From assembly GCF_001183865.1 (NCBI RefSeq), contig NZ_CP012020.1:2723839-2787838 (forward strand): 64,000 bases of DNA, given 5' to 3'. The position numbers and the translations under genes were made by a program. This stretch comes from Methylophilus sp. TWE2 (GTDB lineage Bacteria; Pseudomonadota; Gammaproteobacteria; Burkholderiales; Methylophilaceae). The notes beneath the pieces are model-generated. The model was not told the origin of the DNA. It did no database searches and was given only the letters and a program-made list of their open reading frames with translations. Of the stretch, positions 1 to 6,239 are shown piece by piece; the stretch's first letter is position 1, and each line of letters begins with the position of its first letter.

Positions 1-399
1 TACAGGCCCTGACGCTAACACTGGTGAGACTTCGACTTTTTTGGGCTGCTTGTCGCTTGTTTTGGAGGTCACTTTTGGTAGGGCAGTTGTCTCCACTTCA
101 GGAACATTACTTTCCTGTAATGCCCCTGGCGCCTCTATGTCAACTTCAGGAGCTTCCGCTTGCACTATCTGCGACTGCAGACGTGGTGCGGCGTGAGAAA
201 AAGCTGCTGTTGGCTCTTCCTTGGCAATCAGTGTAAACAATATCACCACAATCAGGCCAATCAGAATGAGGTTGATTTTTCCAATCTCAATCGCGCCACC
301 CTCACGACGAAATGACCTGGTTACAGGTTTTTCACCTGAAGGCAGCCAGGGCGACTTATAGGCGGCCTCTATATCTTTGCAATGAAGCATATTTCTCAT
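1..399 (-). CDS. Partial single-pass membrane protein of unknown function (N-terminal 133 codons)
   Basis: An open frame enters from the left edge and starts at the ATG at 397-399, so only the N-terminal 133 residues are visible. About 40 residues of cytoplasmic, basic sequence are followed by one hydrophobic segment (about residues 42-59). A periplasmic, Pro/Glu/Lys-rich low-complexity stretch comes next, of the kind that often links a membrane anchor to a distal domain such as SPOR. That distal domain lies outside the window, so no function is assigned. GAGG lies only 2 nt from ATG 399 but 11 nt from a second in-frame ATG at 388-390, so the true start may be residue 4. No shared upstream element is seen here, unlike its minus-strand neighbours. 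Confidence 0.7.
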   Translation of the reverse strand, partial: MRNMLHCKDIEAAYKSPWLPSGEKPVTRSFRREGGAIEIGKINLILIGLIVVILFTLIAKEEPTAAFSHAAPRLQSQIVQAEAPEVDIEAPGALQESNVPEVETTALPKVTSKTSDKQPKKVEVSPVLASGPV

Positions 400-579
400 A
401 ACCTCAATCGATTATGTTTTGATACCAATTTTTACTCAATGTCGAACAATGCCTCAAATCTGGCCAAGATTCAATCATCTGGGCCAATTCAATGATGTAT
501 GCCATCACTGAAGGCGACTGAAAGTGCTATTGTATTCTTTTAAATGGGAATGTGTAACGCAGAAAAAAGAGGGGATTGC

Positions 580-990
580 CTAGATTTGAATGAGATGGGT
601 TTGATTCGGTGATACGCTTGAGATGGCATAAACACGTGCAGGTCTGGAAGATGGCTGGGGATGACGATCAGAGGAATTGGCTGAATGCCTGTTGCCCTCA
701 TTGCGTAACAAGGCATCTACGAAATAGCCTTTCCTGGCCTGTGTTTTTTGATGATCAGTCATATTCTTGCTGTCTGCCACAAGCGTGATGGTCATTGCTG
801 GTCTCTCATGATGCAGGCTGGCCGTCAATTGCGAATTGCCACCTAAAGACATCATGGTCAAAAACAATCCGACAAACATGATGAACAACGCCACAGAGAC
901 TGTGCCTGCCGTGATGGCAATCAAGGAAAGCACACTGGTGGTGGCAGCTGAATTTCTGCTTGGATGCGTACTTGCATGTGTTTTTTGCAT
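580..990 (-). CDS. Small single-pass membrane protein with a YFVDALLR motif
   Basis: A 136-residue protein with a strong Shine-Dalgarno (GGGGAGGA, about 8 nt before the ATG). One long hydrophobic stretch (about residues 20-49) anchors it. The remainder is polar, low-complexity and probably disordered. Residues 89-96 read YFVDALLR, nearly the same as YFVDALFR at residues 165-172 of the larger membrane protein encoded at 1768-2631. The codons differ, so the match is at protein level. I do not recognise a named family. A copy of the regional regulatory element lies 81 bp upstream, which puts the gene in the same presumed stress regulon as its neighbours. Confidence 0.75.
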   Translation of the reverse strand: MQKTHASTHPSRNSAATTSVLSLIAITAGTVSVALFIMFVGLFLTMMSLGGNSQLTASLHHERPAMTITLVADSKNMTDHQKTQARKGYFVDALLRNEGNRHSANSSDRHPQPSSRPARVYAISSVSPNQTHLIQI

Positions 991-1057
991 GATGGAGTCC
1001 TCCCCTGTTTTAGCTTTTGCTCAGGTCACCATCTTGCGGCATCAGTCGCCCATCCCC

Positions 1058-1097
1058 TATCCCATTCCGGCTGAATCTCCTGTAGGAATTTGCTGAC
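1058..1097 (-). promoter_or_regulatory. Regional regulatory element, copy 1
   Basis: On the plus strand this reads CTGA-N6-TGTAGGA-N7-GAC (1071-1097), preceded by TATC nine bases before CTGA (1058-1061). In the direction of the minus-strand gene it is GTC-N7-TCCTACA-N6-TCAG-N9-GATA. The same pattern with the same spacing recurs at 2888-2927, 4612-4651, 5075-5114 and 7508-7547. This copy lies 81 bp upstream of the ATG of the 136-residue membrane protein. Whether it is a response-regulator box, an alternative-sigma promoter, or both cannot be told from sequence alone. Confidence 0.65.
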
Positions 1098-1160
1098 TTA
1101 GTGGCAAAATGATCTGCAACCTTTCTCACGTTATAATGAAAAATGCGTTAAGGAATCATC

Positions 1161-1394
1161 ATGGACTTCAATGTTTTTTCTGCGTTTTATTTAGTACCCC
1201 TGGTCATCTCAGCGATAGGTGGTCTCATTGAATTCAGGAATTGTGAATTTGCTACGCCCAGGCATGCCTTTAGCAAAGCCTTTTTTCTCGCGTTCCGCAG
1301 CATGGTGCCCGTCCTGAATATCTTTTCGGCCATTTTGTACCTGATCACCTGTGGCACCTATACCTGGAAAAAATCCCCATTGTCTAAAAAGTGA
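1161..1394 (+). CDS. Small two-helix membrane protein, unknown
   Basis: A 77-residue protein, the only plus-strand gene in the first 8 kb. It has a reasonable ribosome site (AAGGAA, 7 nt before the ATG) and two hydrophobic segments (about residues 5-23 and 43-65) separated by a charged loop. It ends in a Lys-rich tail. The start lies only about 60 bp from regulatory element copy 1, which is oriented the other way, so the two genes form a divergent pair. No family is recognised. Confidence 0.6.
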   Translation: MDFNVFSAFYLVPLVISAIGGLIEFRNCEFATPRHAFSKAFFLAFRSMVPVLNIFSAILYLITCGTYTWKKSPLSKK

Positions 1395-1656
1395 CTATCT
1401 CATTGCTTGTCAGCCATTAAACAGTTTGATGATTTTGTCGCTCAACCTTTGTTTGAGATTGAGGTATTCCTAATAGGGGTGGACTGCAACTGTGCCAGAT
1501 GCAGCCCCCACCTCGTTCCAATTTACCGGCGGTAATCCACAGGCGCAACATCAGGCGCGACATCACATTCTCCAGCCATTGATTACTCCTATCCCCGCCT
1601 CTGCTGGCCCCAGAGGGACAAGCGGACCGGAATAGAAAGCCATGGTGCCTATGCAG

Positions 1657-1731
1657 TTAACGTACAAATAAAGCAATCAGAATAATTAATGGAATAGGTA
1701 CACCTAGAAAATAAAGCAGTAATGAACGCAT
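1657..1731 (-). CDS. 24-residue hydrophobic peptide, last gene of a three-gene operon
   Basis: A very short frame with an excellent ribosome site (GGAGGCG, 2-3 nt before the ATG; full GGAGG 5 nt away). It encodes one transmembrane segment of 24 residues, beginning MRSLLLYFLG and ending in ALFVR. Very short 'LLxYLLGVPIPxIxLIALF'-type proteins are common in proteobacterial genomes next to DUF3309-like genes; this is from memory. It follows the four-helix membrane protein by 36 bp on the same strand and is probably co-transcribed with it and with DUF3309. Confidence 0.65.
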   Translation of the reverse strand: MRSLLLYFLGVPIPLIILIALFVR

Positions 1732-1767
1732 ATCGCCTCCAAAATGAACAAAATGGAATTAAGGTTT

Positions 1768-2631
1768 TTACGCATCTCGGCAACGACCACCCCAGGTCGC
1801 TGCCAGGCTGGCTGAAAATGCACCCACCAATAAAGACACAAATAGCCACAGAGTGATATAAATCGAAGCTTTGCGTACTTTATCTGCAGCCGCTTTGGCT
1901 TTAGTTTCAGCATCCTTGGCTTTCGCCTGCAACTCGTGCACTCGTTGCTCAGCTTCCTGCTCTGTCAAACCGGTATTTTTTGCCACAAGCTGGGACAGGT
2001 AACGGACATCTTCCGGGGGTAACGACTCCCATGAGCCGGCATGGGCCAGCATCCGGCTCACTTCTGCTACCGGGACGTAAGACTCCCTATCGCTCGTATC
2101 CTCTTCAGTATTTTTGCGGAATAAAGCGTCAACGAAGTAAGTGTTTTCACCTGGTTGATGCGCTCCATGACCATGCTTACCGGCCATGGTGATCGCCCCA
2201 GTCTGGGCGGCGCCTCCTGCTACATGGGTGGCAGCCTGCATACCACCGCTGACAATCGCACCTATGGTAGTCGTCAAAAGTGCCGCGGTGGCAAGCGTGG
2301 CCACCGACCAAGCCAGGAATCCGTGTGCAGTATCACGGAAGTACACTTCATCCGCCGGCGTATCTGGCCATTTAACCCGTAGCCGGCCTGTTAAATAGCC
2401 ACCCATTCCCGCTGCCAGGATTTGGGTCACCGTGATCCAGATAATGGCTGCTATGCCAAATGCGGGGGCATCTATCCCCTCGCGGGACCAAGGGGATATA
2501 GAAGACAAACCTAATCCGCTGCCCAATAGAAACAGGATTAATGAAAGGGCGGCTGCCACAACAGCGCCAGCCACGACAGCTCCCCAGGAAACTGCGCTAG
2601 CCGATTCGCTGAAAACACTCGATTGCGCCAT
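1768..2631 (-). CDS. Four-helix integral membrane protein ('PhnA-like' membrane family), unknown function
   Basis: 287 residues. The ATG has AGGAG 6-7 nt upstream. Hydrophobic segments lie at about 16-44, 58-82, 104-130 and 256-280. Between the third and fourth come a His/Gly-rich linker, the YFVDALFR motif (165-172), an acidic stretch and an Ala/Lys-rich coiled coil (about 225-255). Proteins of this layout are often labelled 'PhnA-like' in alpha- and betaproteobacteria, but that name carries no demonstrated activity. It lies 25 bp after DUF3309 and 36 bp before the 24-residue peptide, giving a three-gene membrane operon headed by regulatory element copy 2. An envelope or osmotic-stress role is inference only. 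Confidence 0.8.
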   Translation of the reverse strand: MAQSSVFSESASAVSWGAVVAGAVVAAALSLILFLLGSGLGLSSISPWSREGIDAPAFGIAAIIWITVTQILAAGMGGYLTGRLRVKWPDTPADEVYFRDTAHGFLAWSVATLATAALLTTTIGAIVSGGMQAATHVAGGAAQTGAITMAGKHGHGAHQPGENTYFVDALFRKNTEEDTSDRESYVPVAEVSRMLAHAGSWESLPPEDVRYLSQLVAKNTGLTEQEAEQRVHELQAKAKDAETKAKAAADKVRKASIYITLWLFVSLLVGAFSASLAATWGGRCRDA

Positions 2632-2656
2632 GATGATCTCCTATTTGAATTGTTAA

Positions 2657-2809
2657 TTACAATGCGCCCGTGACTGAAAAAATGAGCAAAAGGATGAGGA
2701 TTAAACTCAACCAAGTACTTGGGTAATAGCCCCATCTACTGCTATAAGGCCATGTCGGTAACGAACCAATTAAAGCAAATACCACTATTAGAAGAAGGAT
2801 GTTCAACAT
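2657..2809 (-). CDS. DUF3309 family small membrane protein
   Basis: A 50-residue protein with an N-terminal hydrophobic helix, the central LPTWPYS / WGYYPS segment characteristic of the DUF3309 family, and a second hydrophobic helix to the end. GGAG lies 7 nt before the ATG (2807-2809). It is the first gene of the DUF3309 / four-helix protein / 24-residue peptide operon, with regulatory element copy 2 ending 79 bp upstream of its start (core 92 bp). DUF3309 proteins have no known function. They occur commonly among small stress-associated membrane proteins. Confidence 0.85.
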   Translation of the reverse strand: MLNILLLIVVFALIGSLPTWPYSSRWGYYPSTWLSLILILLLIFSVTGAL

Positions 2810-2887
2810 GATGTTCTCCACGCATCAATACATTTATTATTGGTGATTAATGGAGACTCCATGATGCAATCTTGCCAGCAAGCGCTG

Positions 2888-2927
2888 CATCCACATCACG
2901 CTGAAATCCCTGTAGGAATGCTCGGAC
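2888..2927 (-). promoter_or_regulatory. Regional regulatory element, copy 2
   Basis: Plus strand: CATC, nine bases, then CTGAAATCCC-TGTAGGA, ending CTCGGAC (core 2901-2927). Toward the DUF3309 operon it reads GTC-N7-TCCTACA-N6-TCAG-N9-GATG. Together with copy 5 it is the closest match to the consensus. The core lies 92 bp upstream of the DUF3309 ATG. Confidence 0.7.
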
Positions 2928-2970
2928 GAAGCGTGCGATGAGGATGAGGCTGCGGTGGTACAAATAAGAA

Positions 2971-2994
2971 CGGTGGCTCCTTCGGGAGCCACCG
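2971..2994 (-). terminator. Perfect 10-bp hairpin, possible terminator
   Basis: CGGTGGCTCC, loop TTCG, then its exact complement. On the minus strand the stem is followed by TTCTTATTT, a moderately U-rich tail, so it can end transcripts coming from the PagL gene (stop 229 bp upstream on that strand). A related imperfect hairpin with similar flanking bases lies at 4500-4524. The rest of the 413-bp gap 2810-3222 holds regulatory element copy 2 and an isolated TGTAGGAC (about 3110) lacking the rest of the consensus. I see no gene in it. Confidence 0.5.
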
Positions 2995-3222
2995 CATGTT
3001 GATGACCACTTTGGAGATTTAACCCGAGGTGGGTTTGAGCTCTGGTACCAACGTTTTCAGCTTACGCATATTCTGGAAATTTCTATGTCAGGCAATCCCT
3101 GATTGAGATGTAGGACTTTAATACTGTCAACAAATCCTCAGTTACCCACCTGTCATCAATACCAGCACGGACATCGACTCCCGCTCAGATGGTAAACATA
3201 GTGGCCAGGGAATTCGAAAAGC

Positions 3223-3699
3223 TTAGAAGCGGTAATGCCAATACACGCTAAGCACTTCCACCCCAGGGTTTTCTTTATCCAGATCCGCATTGGATAAGTG
3301 ACTGACCGCCAAACCCAGGCTATTCTGCGCATTGATCTCCTTGGCCAGTTCCAGCTGTGAGCGGAATTCAATGGGGTGTCCTAAATCAAGGTCACTACTG
3401 CCACGGCTGTAATAACCGACCCCTAACCCTGGTTTCAAATGCCAGGTTTCGGCAAATTGCCAATCATATAGCAGCCCGCCTCCCAACCATAATGAGCCGT
3501 CGGTCGTTGCTTCTGCGCCCAACCAGGGTTTAAGATCTTGTAGCCAGACGGACGTATCGTATTCGTAATCCAGGCGGAAGTCTGCTGCACCATGGGAGCC
3601 ATCGACATCGTAGCTGCCTAGCGCTATGCCTAAGGTATCTGCATGCGTAGTTAAAGTGGTGAAAACAAGTGCGGCAAAAATCAGTGTTATTTTTTTCAT
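3223..3699 (-). CDS. pagL: PagL-like lipid A 3-O-deacylase (outer-membrane beta-barrel)
   Basis: 158 residues: signal peptide of about 20 (cut after THA), then alternating beta-barrel sequence ending in an aromatic residue (…WHYRF). The catalytic motif is visible as H134-L-S136-N. Glu148 lies exactly 14 residues after the His, matching the His126/Ser128/Glu140 spacing of Pseudomonas PagL. PagL removes the 3-linked acyl chain from lipid A in the outer membrane. The gene is last in an operon: CBS protein, disordered small protein, then this gene, with a 53-bp gap before it. Envelope remodelling fits the presumed stress regulon. Confidence 0.85.
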   Translation of the reverse strand: MKKITLIFAALVFTTLTTHADTLGIALGSYDVDGSHGAADFRLDYEYDTSVWLQDLKPWLGAEATTDGSLWLGGGLLYDWQFAETWHLKPGLGVGYYSRGSSDLDLGHPIEFRSQLELAKEINAQNSLGLAVSHLSNADLDKENPGVEVLSVYWHYRF

Positions 3700-3752
3700 A
3701 GTTGGATTGGATAGAATGAGTGAGTAAAAATCTTTGCAATATCCTGTAACCG

Positions 3753-3956
3753 CTATTTTCTGTGGATGGCATCAGGATTGATGGCAGGTCTGGATGACTC
3801 CGCGGGCAAGTTCTCGGCGTCCTCTGCTTCGTCCGCCGGATCAGTATTCGCCGGATCGACTGAGTCCGGATTGGCCGGATCAAGCCGATCATGGTCTAAC
3901 TCATGAATATTTTGGGGTTTGTTGGACTGATTTAGTGACCGTTGATTTTGCGGCAT
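3753..3956 (-). CDS. Small disordered Asp/Pro/Asn-rich protein
   Basis: 67 residues, highly polar, with imperfect DPAN/DPAD repeats in the middle and no hydrophobic segment; likely intrinsically disordered and soluble. The ribosome site is clear (AAGGAG, 7 nt before the ATG). It lies 29 bp after the CBS gene and 53 bp before the PagL gene on the same strand, so it is probably co-transcribed. No family is recognised. Composition alone resembles small hydrophilic stress proteins. Confidence 0.6.
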   Translation of the reverse strand: MPQNQRSLNQSNKPQNIHELDHDRLDPANPDSVDPANTDPADEAEDAENLPAESSRPAINPDAIHRK

Positions 3957-3985
3957 CGCAATCTCCTTTACTCAGTCTTTACTGG

Positions 3986-4456
3986 CTAATGCAGTGATTG
4001 TTTACGTGAAGCGGCGCTGAGATGAGGCCATTGATAGGCCTCAAGGTGTTTTATCGATCCCTCATGGCTCACCAGTATGGCCTGCAGGTTGCCCGCCATC
4101 AGCAAATCATCCACGGAAACGATACCGACCAATTGATAGTCCCTGTCGAGTACAAGTAGTCTGCGTACCTGCTGCTCAATCATAAAACGGGCCACTTCTT
4201 CTGCGGGCTGGTCCACAAACACATAGGCGGTTTCAAAAGTCATAAATTCCGAGATTTTGGACTCGGCCAGAGACATCCCTTTGGCCACTGCTTTCATGGC
4301 GATATCCCGTACGGTAAGCATGCCAATCACGCGATGATTGTCGCAGATGGGCAATGCATCAAAATCGTTTTCCTCCATGATTTGAGCAGCGGATTTAAGC
4401 GACTGCATAGGCGAAGCAGTCACCACAGAAGTAGTCATCAAATGGCCAATCATCAT
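3986..4456 (-). CDS. Two-CBS-domain protein
   Basis: 156 residues. Two CBS domains (about 6-58 and 70-125) form one Bateman module, with the typical 'LMTxxVVTxxP' opening and 'VGIVSVDDLL' ending of the second. There is no attached enzymatic, channel or DNA-binding domain. Bateman modules bind adenine nucleotides and act as energy sensors in many families. The start may be residue 1 or 2 (Met-Met). It is first in an operon with the disordered protein and the PagL-like enzyme. Regulatory element copy 3 lies 169 bp upstream, leaving a long leader that contains a hairpin at 4500-4524. A second, unrelated two-CBS protein is at 48231-48662. Confidence 0.85.
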   Translation of the reverse strand: MMIGHLMTTSVVTASPMQSLKSAAQIMEENDFDALPICDNHRVIGMLTVRDIAMKAVAKGMSLAESKISEFMTFETAYVFVDQPAEEVARFMIEQQVRRLLVLDRDYQLVGIVSVDDLLMAGNLQAILVSHEGSIKHLEAYQWPHLSAASRKQSLH

Positions 4457-4499
4457 TTACAGTCCCTTCAGAAAGCGTTCAAAGCAGTGGATATAAAGG

Positions 4500-4524
4500 C
4501 GGTGGCCTCTGCCCGAGACCACCG
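4500..4524 (-). repeat. Imperfect hairpin in the CBS-gene leader, related to 2971-2994
   Basis: CGGTGG … CCACCG with an inner CTC/GAG pairing. Flanks resemble those of the perfect hairpin at 2971-2994: both are followed on the plus strand by a CATGT(C/T)(A/G)ATGA-like sequence, and both are preceded on that strand by an A/T-rich run. On the minus strand this one lies between element copy 3 and the CBS start codon, so it could act as an attenuator or simply be a dispersed repeat. The rest of the 317-bp gap 4457-4773 holds only element copy 3 and a terminator. Confidence 0.4.
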
Positions 4525-4611
4525 TCATGTCAATGAGCAAGTCGGGAGACCTATATTGCGTCCACACTTGACATCAACACCACCAGATTAATAAATCAGG
4601 CGACCCAGGTT

Positions 4612-4651
4612 TATCAGGCAATGGCTGGAGTTCATGTAGGATTTCTCGGAC
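4612..4651 (-). promoter_or_regulatory. Regional regulatory element, copy 3
   Basis: Plus strand: TATC, nine bases, then CTGGAGTTCA-TGTAGGA ending CTCGGAC (core 4625-4651). In the minus direction it is GTC-N7-TCCTACA-N6-CCAG-N9-GATA; one base of the TCAG box differs. It precedes the CBS / small protein / PagL operon by 169 bp. Confidence 0.6.
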
Positions 4652-4732
4652 CTCCCACCGACAGGATCGAAGCCACCGAGCTAAAAAGTAATCTTTTTTT
4701 AGAAATAGTTTACTTTTATTCCACATATAAAA

Positions 4733-4754
4733 AGCCCCAGGGCTGCCTGGGGCT
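4733..4754 (-). terminator. Rho-independent terminator of the DUF2171 gene
   Basis: AGCCCCAGG, loop GCTG, then CCTGGGGCT: a 9-bp GC-rich stem. On the minus strand it is followed by a T run (4728-4732). It lies 19 bp past the stop codon of the DUF2171 gene and separates it from the CBS operon. Confidence 0.85.
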
Positions 4755-4773
4755 GGGTGTGCTGAATGATTAT

Positions 4774-5007
4774 TTAATGTGTTGGCGTTTCACTCCAATC
4801 CTCCATTGCCTGTTCACCGGGACGATCTACAATCACCTTCCCATTCTCGATATTGGTGACCCAACTCGTGGGAATATAGTGGTGCTGGCCGTTTTCATCT
4901 TTATTCAACTTGATGCAGTTGTCGCCTTCCAGGTGATCCACGGTCGCGAATTGCCCCCCTTGTGAACACACCACAGGCATTTCTGGAACAATTTGATTGG
5001 TATTCAT
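4774..5007 (-). CDS. DUF2171 family protein
   Basis: 77 residues matching the DUF2171 pattern: 'MPVVCSxGGxFATVDHLEG', then 'IKLxK', then 'HHYIPxSWV'. This is a small, PRC-barrel-like beta fold with no transmembrane segment. Function is unknown; such genes are common among general-stress genes of proteobacteria. GGAGAAAAGC precedes the ATG at a normal distance. The gene has its own regulatory element (copy 4, core 81 bp upstream) and its own terminator at 4733-4754, so it is probably monocistronic, inserted between the TIR/SLOG operon and the CBS operon. Confidence 0.85.
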   Translation of the reverse strand: MNTNQIVPEMPVVCSQGGQFATVDHLEGDNCIKLNKDENGQHHYIPTSWVTNIENGKVIVDRPGEQAMEDWSETPTH

Positions 5008-5074
5008 GCTTTTCTCCTATCGCATTCCGGTCAAACCGGTATCTGCATAGAATAATGAGAACTGGCGGGTCTGG

Positions 5075-5114
5075 TTATAAGTGGTTTCTGATCCTGATGT
5101 AGGAGTTCTCACCC
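5075..5114 (-). promoter_or_regulatory. Regional regulatory element, copy 4
   Basis: Core 5088-5114: CTGATCCTGA-TGTAGGA, then GTTCTC and CCC where the other copies have GAC. Minus direction: TCCTACA-N6-TCAG-N9-ATAA. It is the most degenerate of the five, but the TCCTACA/TCAG spacing is identical. It lies between the stop codon of the TIR-like gene and the DUF2171 start (core 81 bp from that ATG, the same distance as copy 1). Confidence 0.55.
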
Positions 5115-5140
5115 ACACCGGATGACTTTCTCGTAAAACC

Positions 5141-5629
5141 TCAATAGCGTGCAGCGATCGCTGCTTCCACCCACCCCTCGAGATGTTGGCTGATATAGGA
5201 ATAGACATCCGCACTTGAAACGCCCAATGGCTCATAAGTGGGTGCAACGGACGATAACCGTTGACCGTCGGGCAACATGATAGACTCAAATGGATTTGGA
5301 CCCGCTGTCGTTGTTTGCTGATTTTGGTCCATTAACTGATGAATACGTATGCCCAGCAAACCCTTCCTGCTTTCCAGTGAACGCTGGATTTCATAGCGCA
5401 CCCAGCGGCAGGAAGCAGTCTTGGCACCGATCAGGACGATCGTACAGCTGCGATGACGAAGTTGTGCATCAATCCAGCGTTTGATCGCATCGTCCTCTTC
5501 CCGGTTGACCTGCTCCCAGTGGTTATCGCAAACTGGCCGTCTGCGATGAATTGCGCCAATATTGCGCACCATGGCAGCGCGCCAGCAATCGTTTTGATAA
5601 TCAAAGCTATAGAATACTCTGCGAGCCAT
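5141..5629 (-). CDS. TIR-like (MTH538 / ThsB-type, DUF1863) domain protein
   Basis: 162 residues starting at the ATG at 5627-5629, which has AGGGGAAAG just upstream; the reading frame extends further but that part overlaps the SLOG gene. The N-terminus 'RVFYSFDYQND' and the central 'TIVLIGAKTASCRWVRYEI' match the MTH538-type TIR-like fold (DUF1863), the family that includes ThsB of the Thoeris anti-phage system. A Trp-Val-x-x-Glu (W76, E80) occupies the place of the catalytic Glu of TIR NADases. It is third in a TIR / SLOG / TIR-like operon, 25 bp after the SLOG gene. NAD-derived signalling in defence or stress is inference from family. Confidence 0.8.
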   Translation of the reverse strand: MARRVFYSFDYQNDCWRAAMVRNIGAIHRRRPVCDNHWEQVNREEDDAIKRWIDAQLRHRSCTIVLIGAKTASCRWVRYEIQRSLESRKGLLGIRIHQLMDQNQQTTTAGPNPFESIMLPDGQRLSSVAPTYEPLGVSSADVYSYISQHLEGWVEAAIAARY

Positions 5630-5654
5630 TCTTTCCCCTATTGCAGACAAACCT

Positions 5655-6239
5655 TCAGGACAGTTTTTTATTGATCTCGGCGAAATGGGTATGGAAGAGT
5701 TGGGCGAAGTCGATGTCTTCAAAATCTGAATTCGAACTGTAGCCATGATCTAGCGCCAGGTTAAGGGCAGCACCGCCCGGTGACGGTACGGGTAATATCC
5801 TGGCGTCCGGATGATAGTGCCTGAATATTTCATGCTCTTGTTCCACGCCCTCCATCCCGCCGATAAATACTGCCCCTACCAAATCTGGCCGTGATAGCAT
5901 TTCTTTTCTCATGCGAAGCAGGCTGGCTTCGCGGTTGCCATACACCGCATTGGTAAAAATGATATTTTTAAAACGGCGATTTTCTTCAGGAAAATAATCC
6001 TCAAAAAAACGGCTCTGGTACAAAACTACCGACTCGGAATAATCAATATTCAGGTCTTCGCAAATACTCCATATCATCGGCGTAATCGCCGGATGGCCAC
6101 CCCAAACGATTTTATGTTGTTGCAAAGCCGCAATGACCAATTCGCGCACCGCACATTGAATCAGGAAAGGGTTGGCCGTTTCATGGTAAGTACCGCGCGT
6201 CGTCATCGGCACACTCGCAGAAAGAAAGATGGCACTCAT
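5655..6239 (-). CDS. SLOG-domain protein (Rossmann-like nucleotide/ADPR-derivative binding)
   Basis: 194 residues. Rossmann-like features: 'IFLSASVP' at the first strand, 'IVWGGHPAITP' (GGHP 47-50), 'FIGGMEG' (125-131) and 'PSPGGAA' (152-158). These Gly-rich loops are typical of the SLOG superfamily, which binds or processes nucleotide-derived ligands; the SLOG domain of ThsA in Thoeris senses a cyclic ADP-ribose isomer. There is no fused SIR2 or membrane effector here. The start ATG overlaps the TGA of the upstream TIR gene (ATGA), with GGAGGG before it, so the two are translationally coupled. It likely acts with the TIR proteins on either side. Confidence 0.75.
   Translation of the reverse strand: MSAIFLSASVPMTTRGTYHETANPFLIQCAVRELVIAALQQHKIVWGGHPAITPMIWSICEDLNIDYSESVVLYQSRFFEDYFPEENRRFKNIIFTNAVYGNREASLLRMRKEMLSRPDLVGAVFIGGMEGVEQEHEIFRHYHPDARILPVPSPGGAALNLALDHGYSSNSDFEDIDFAQLFHTHFAEINKKLS

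Noticed and set aside
5630..5746. 39-residue extension of the TIR-like protein
   Set aside because: It overlaps the SLOG gene in another frame, is Ser/Pro-rich without family support, and the ATG at 5629 has a proper ribosome site.
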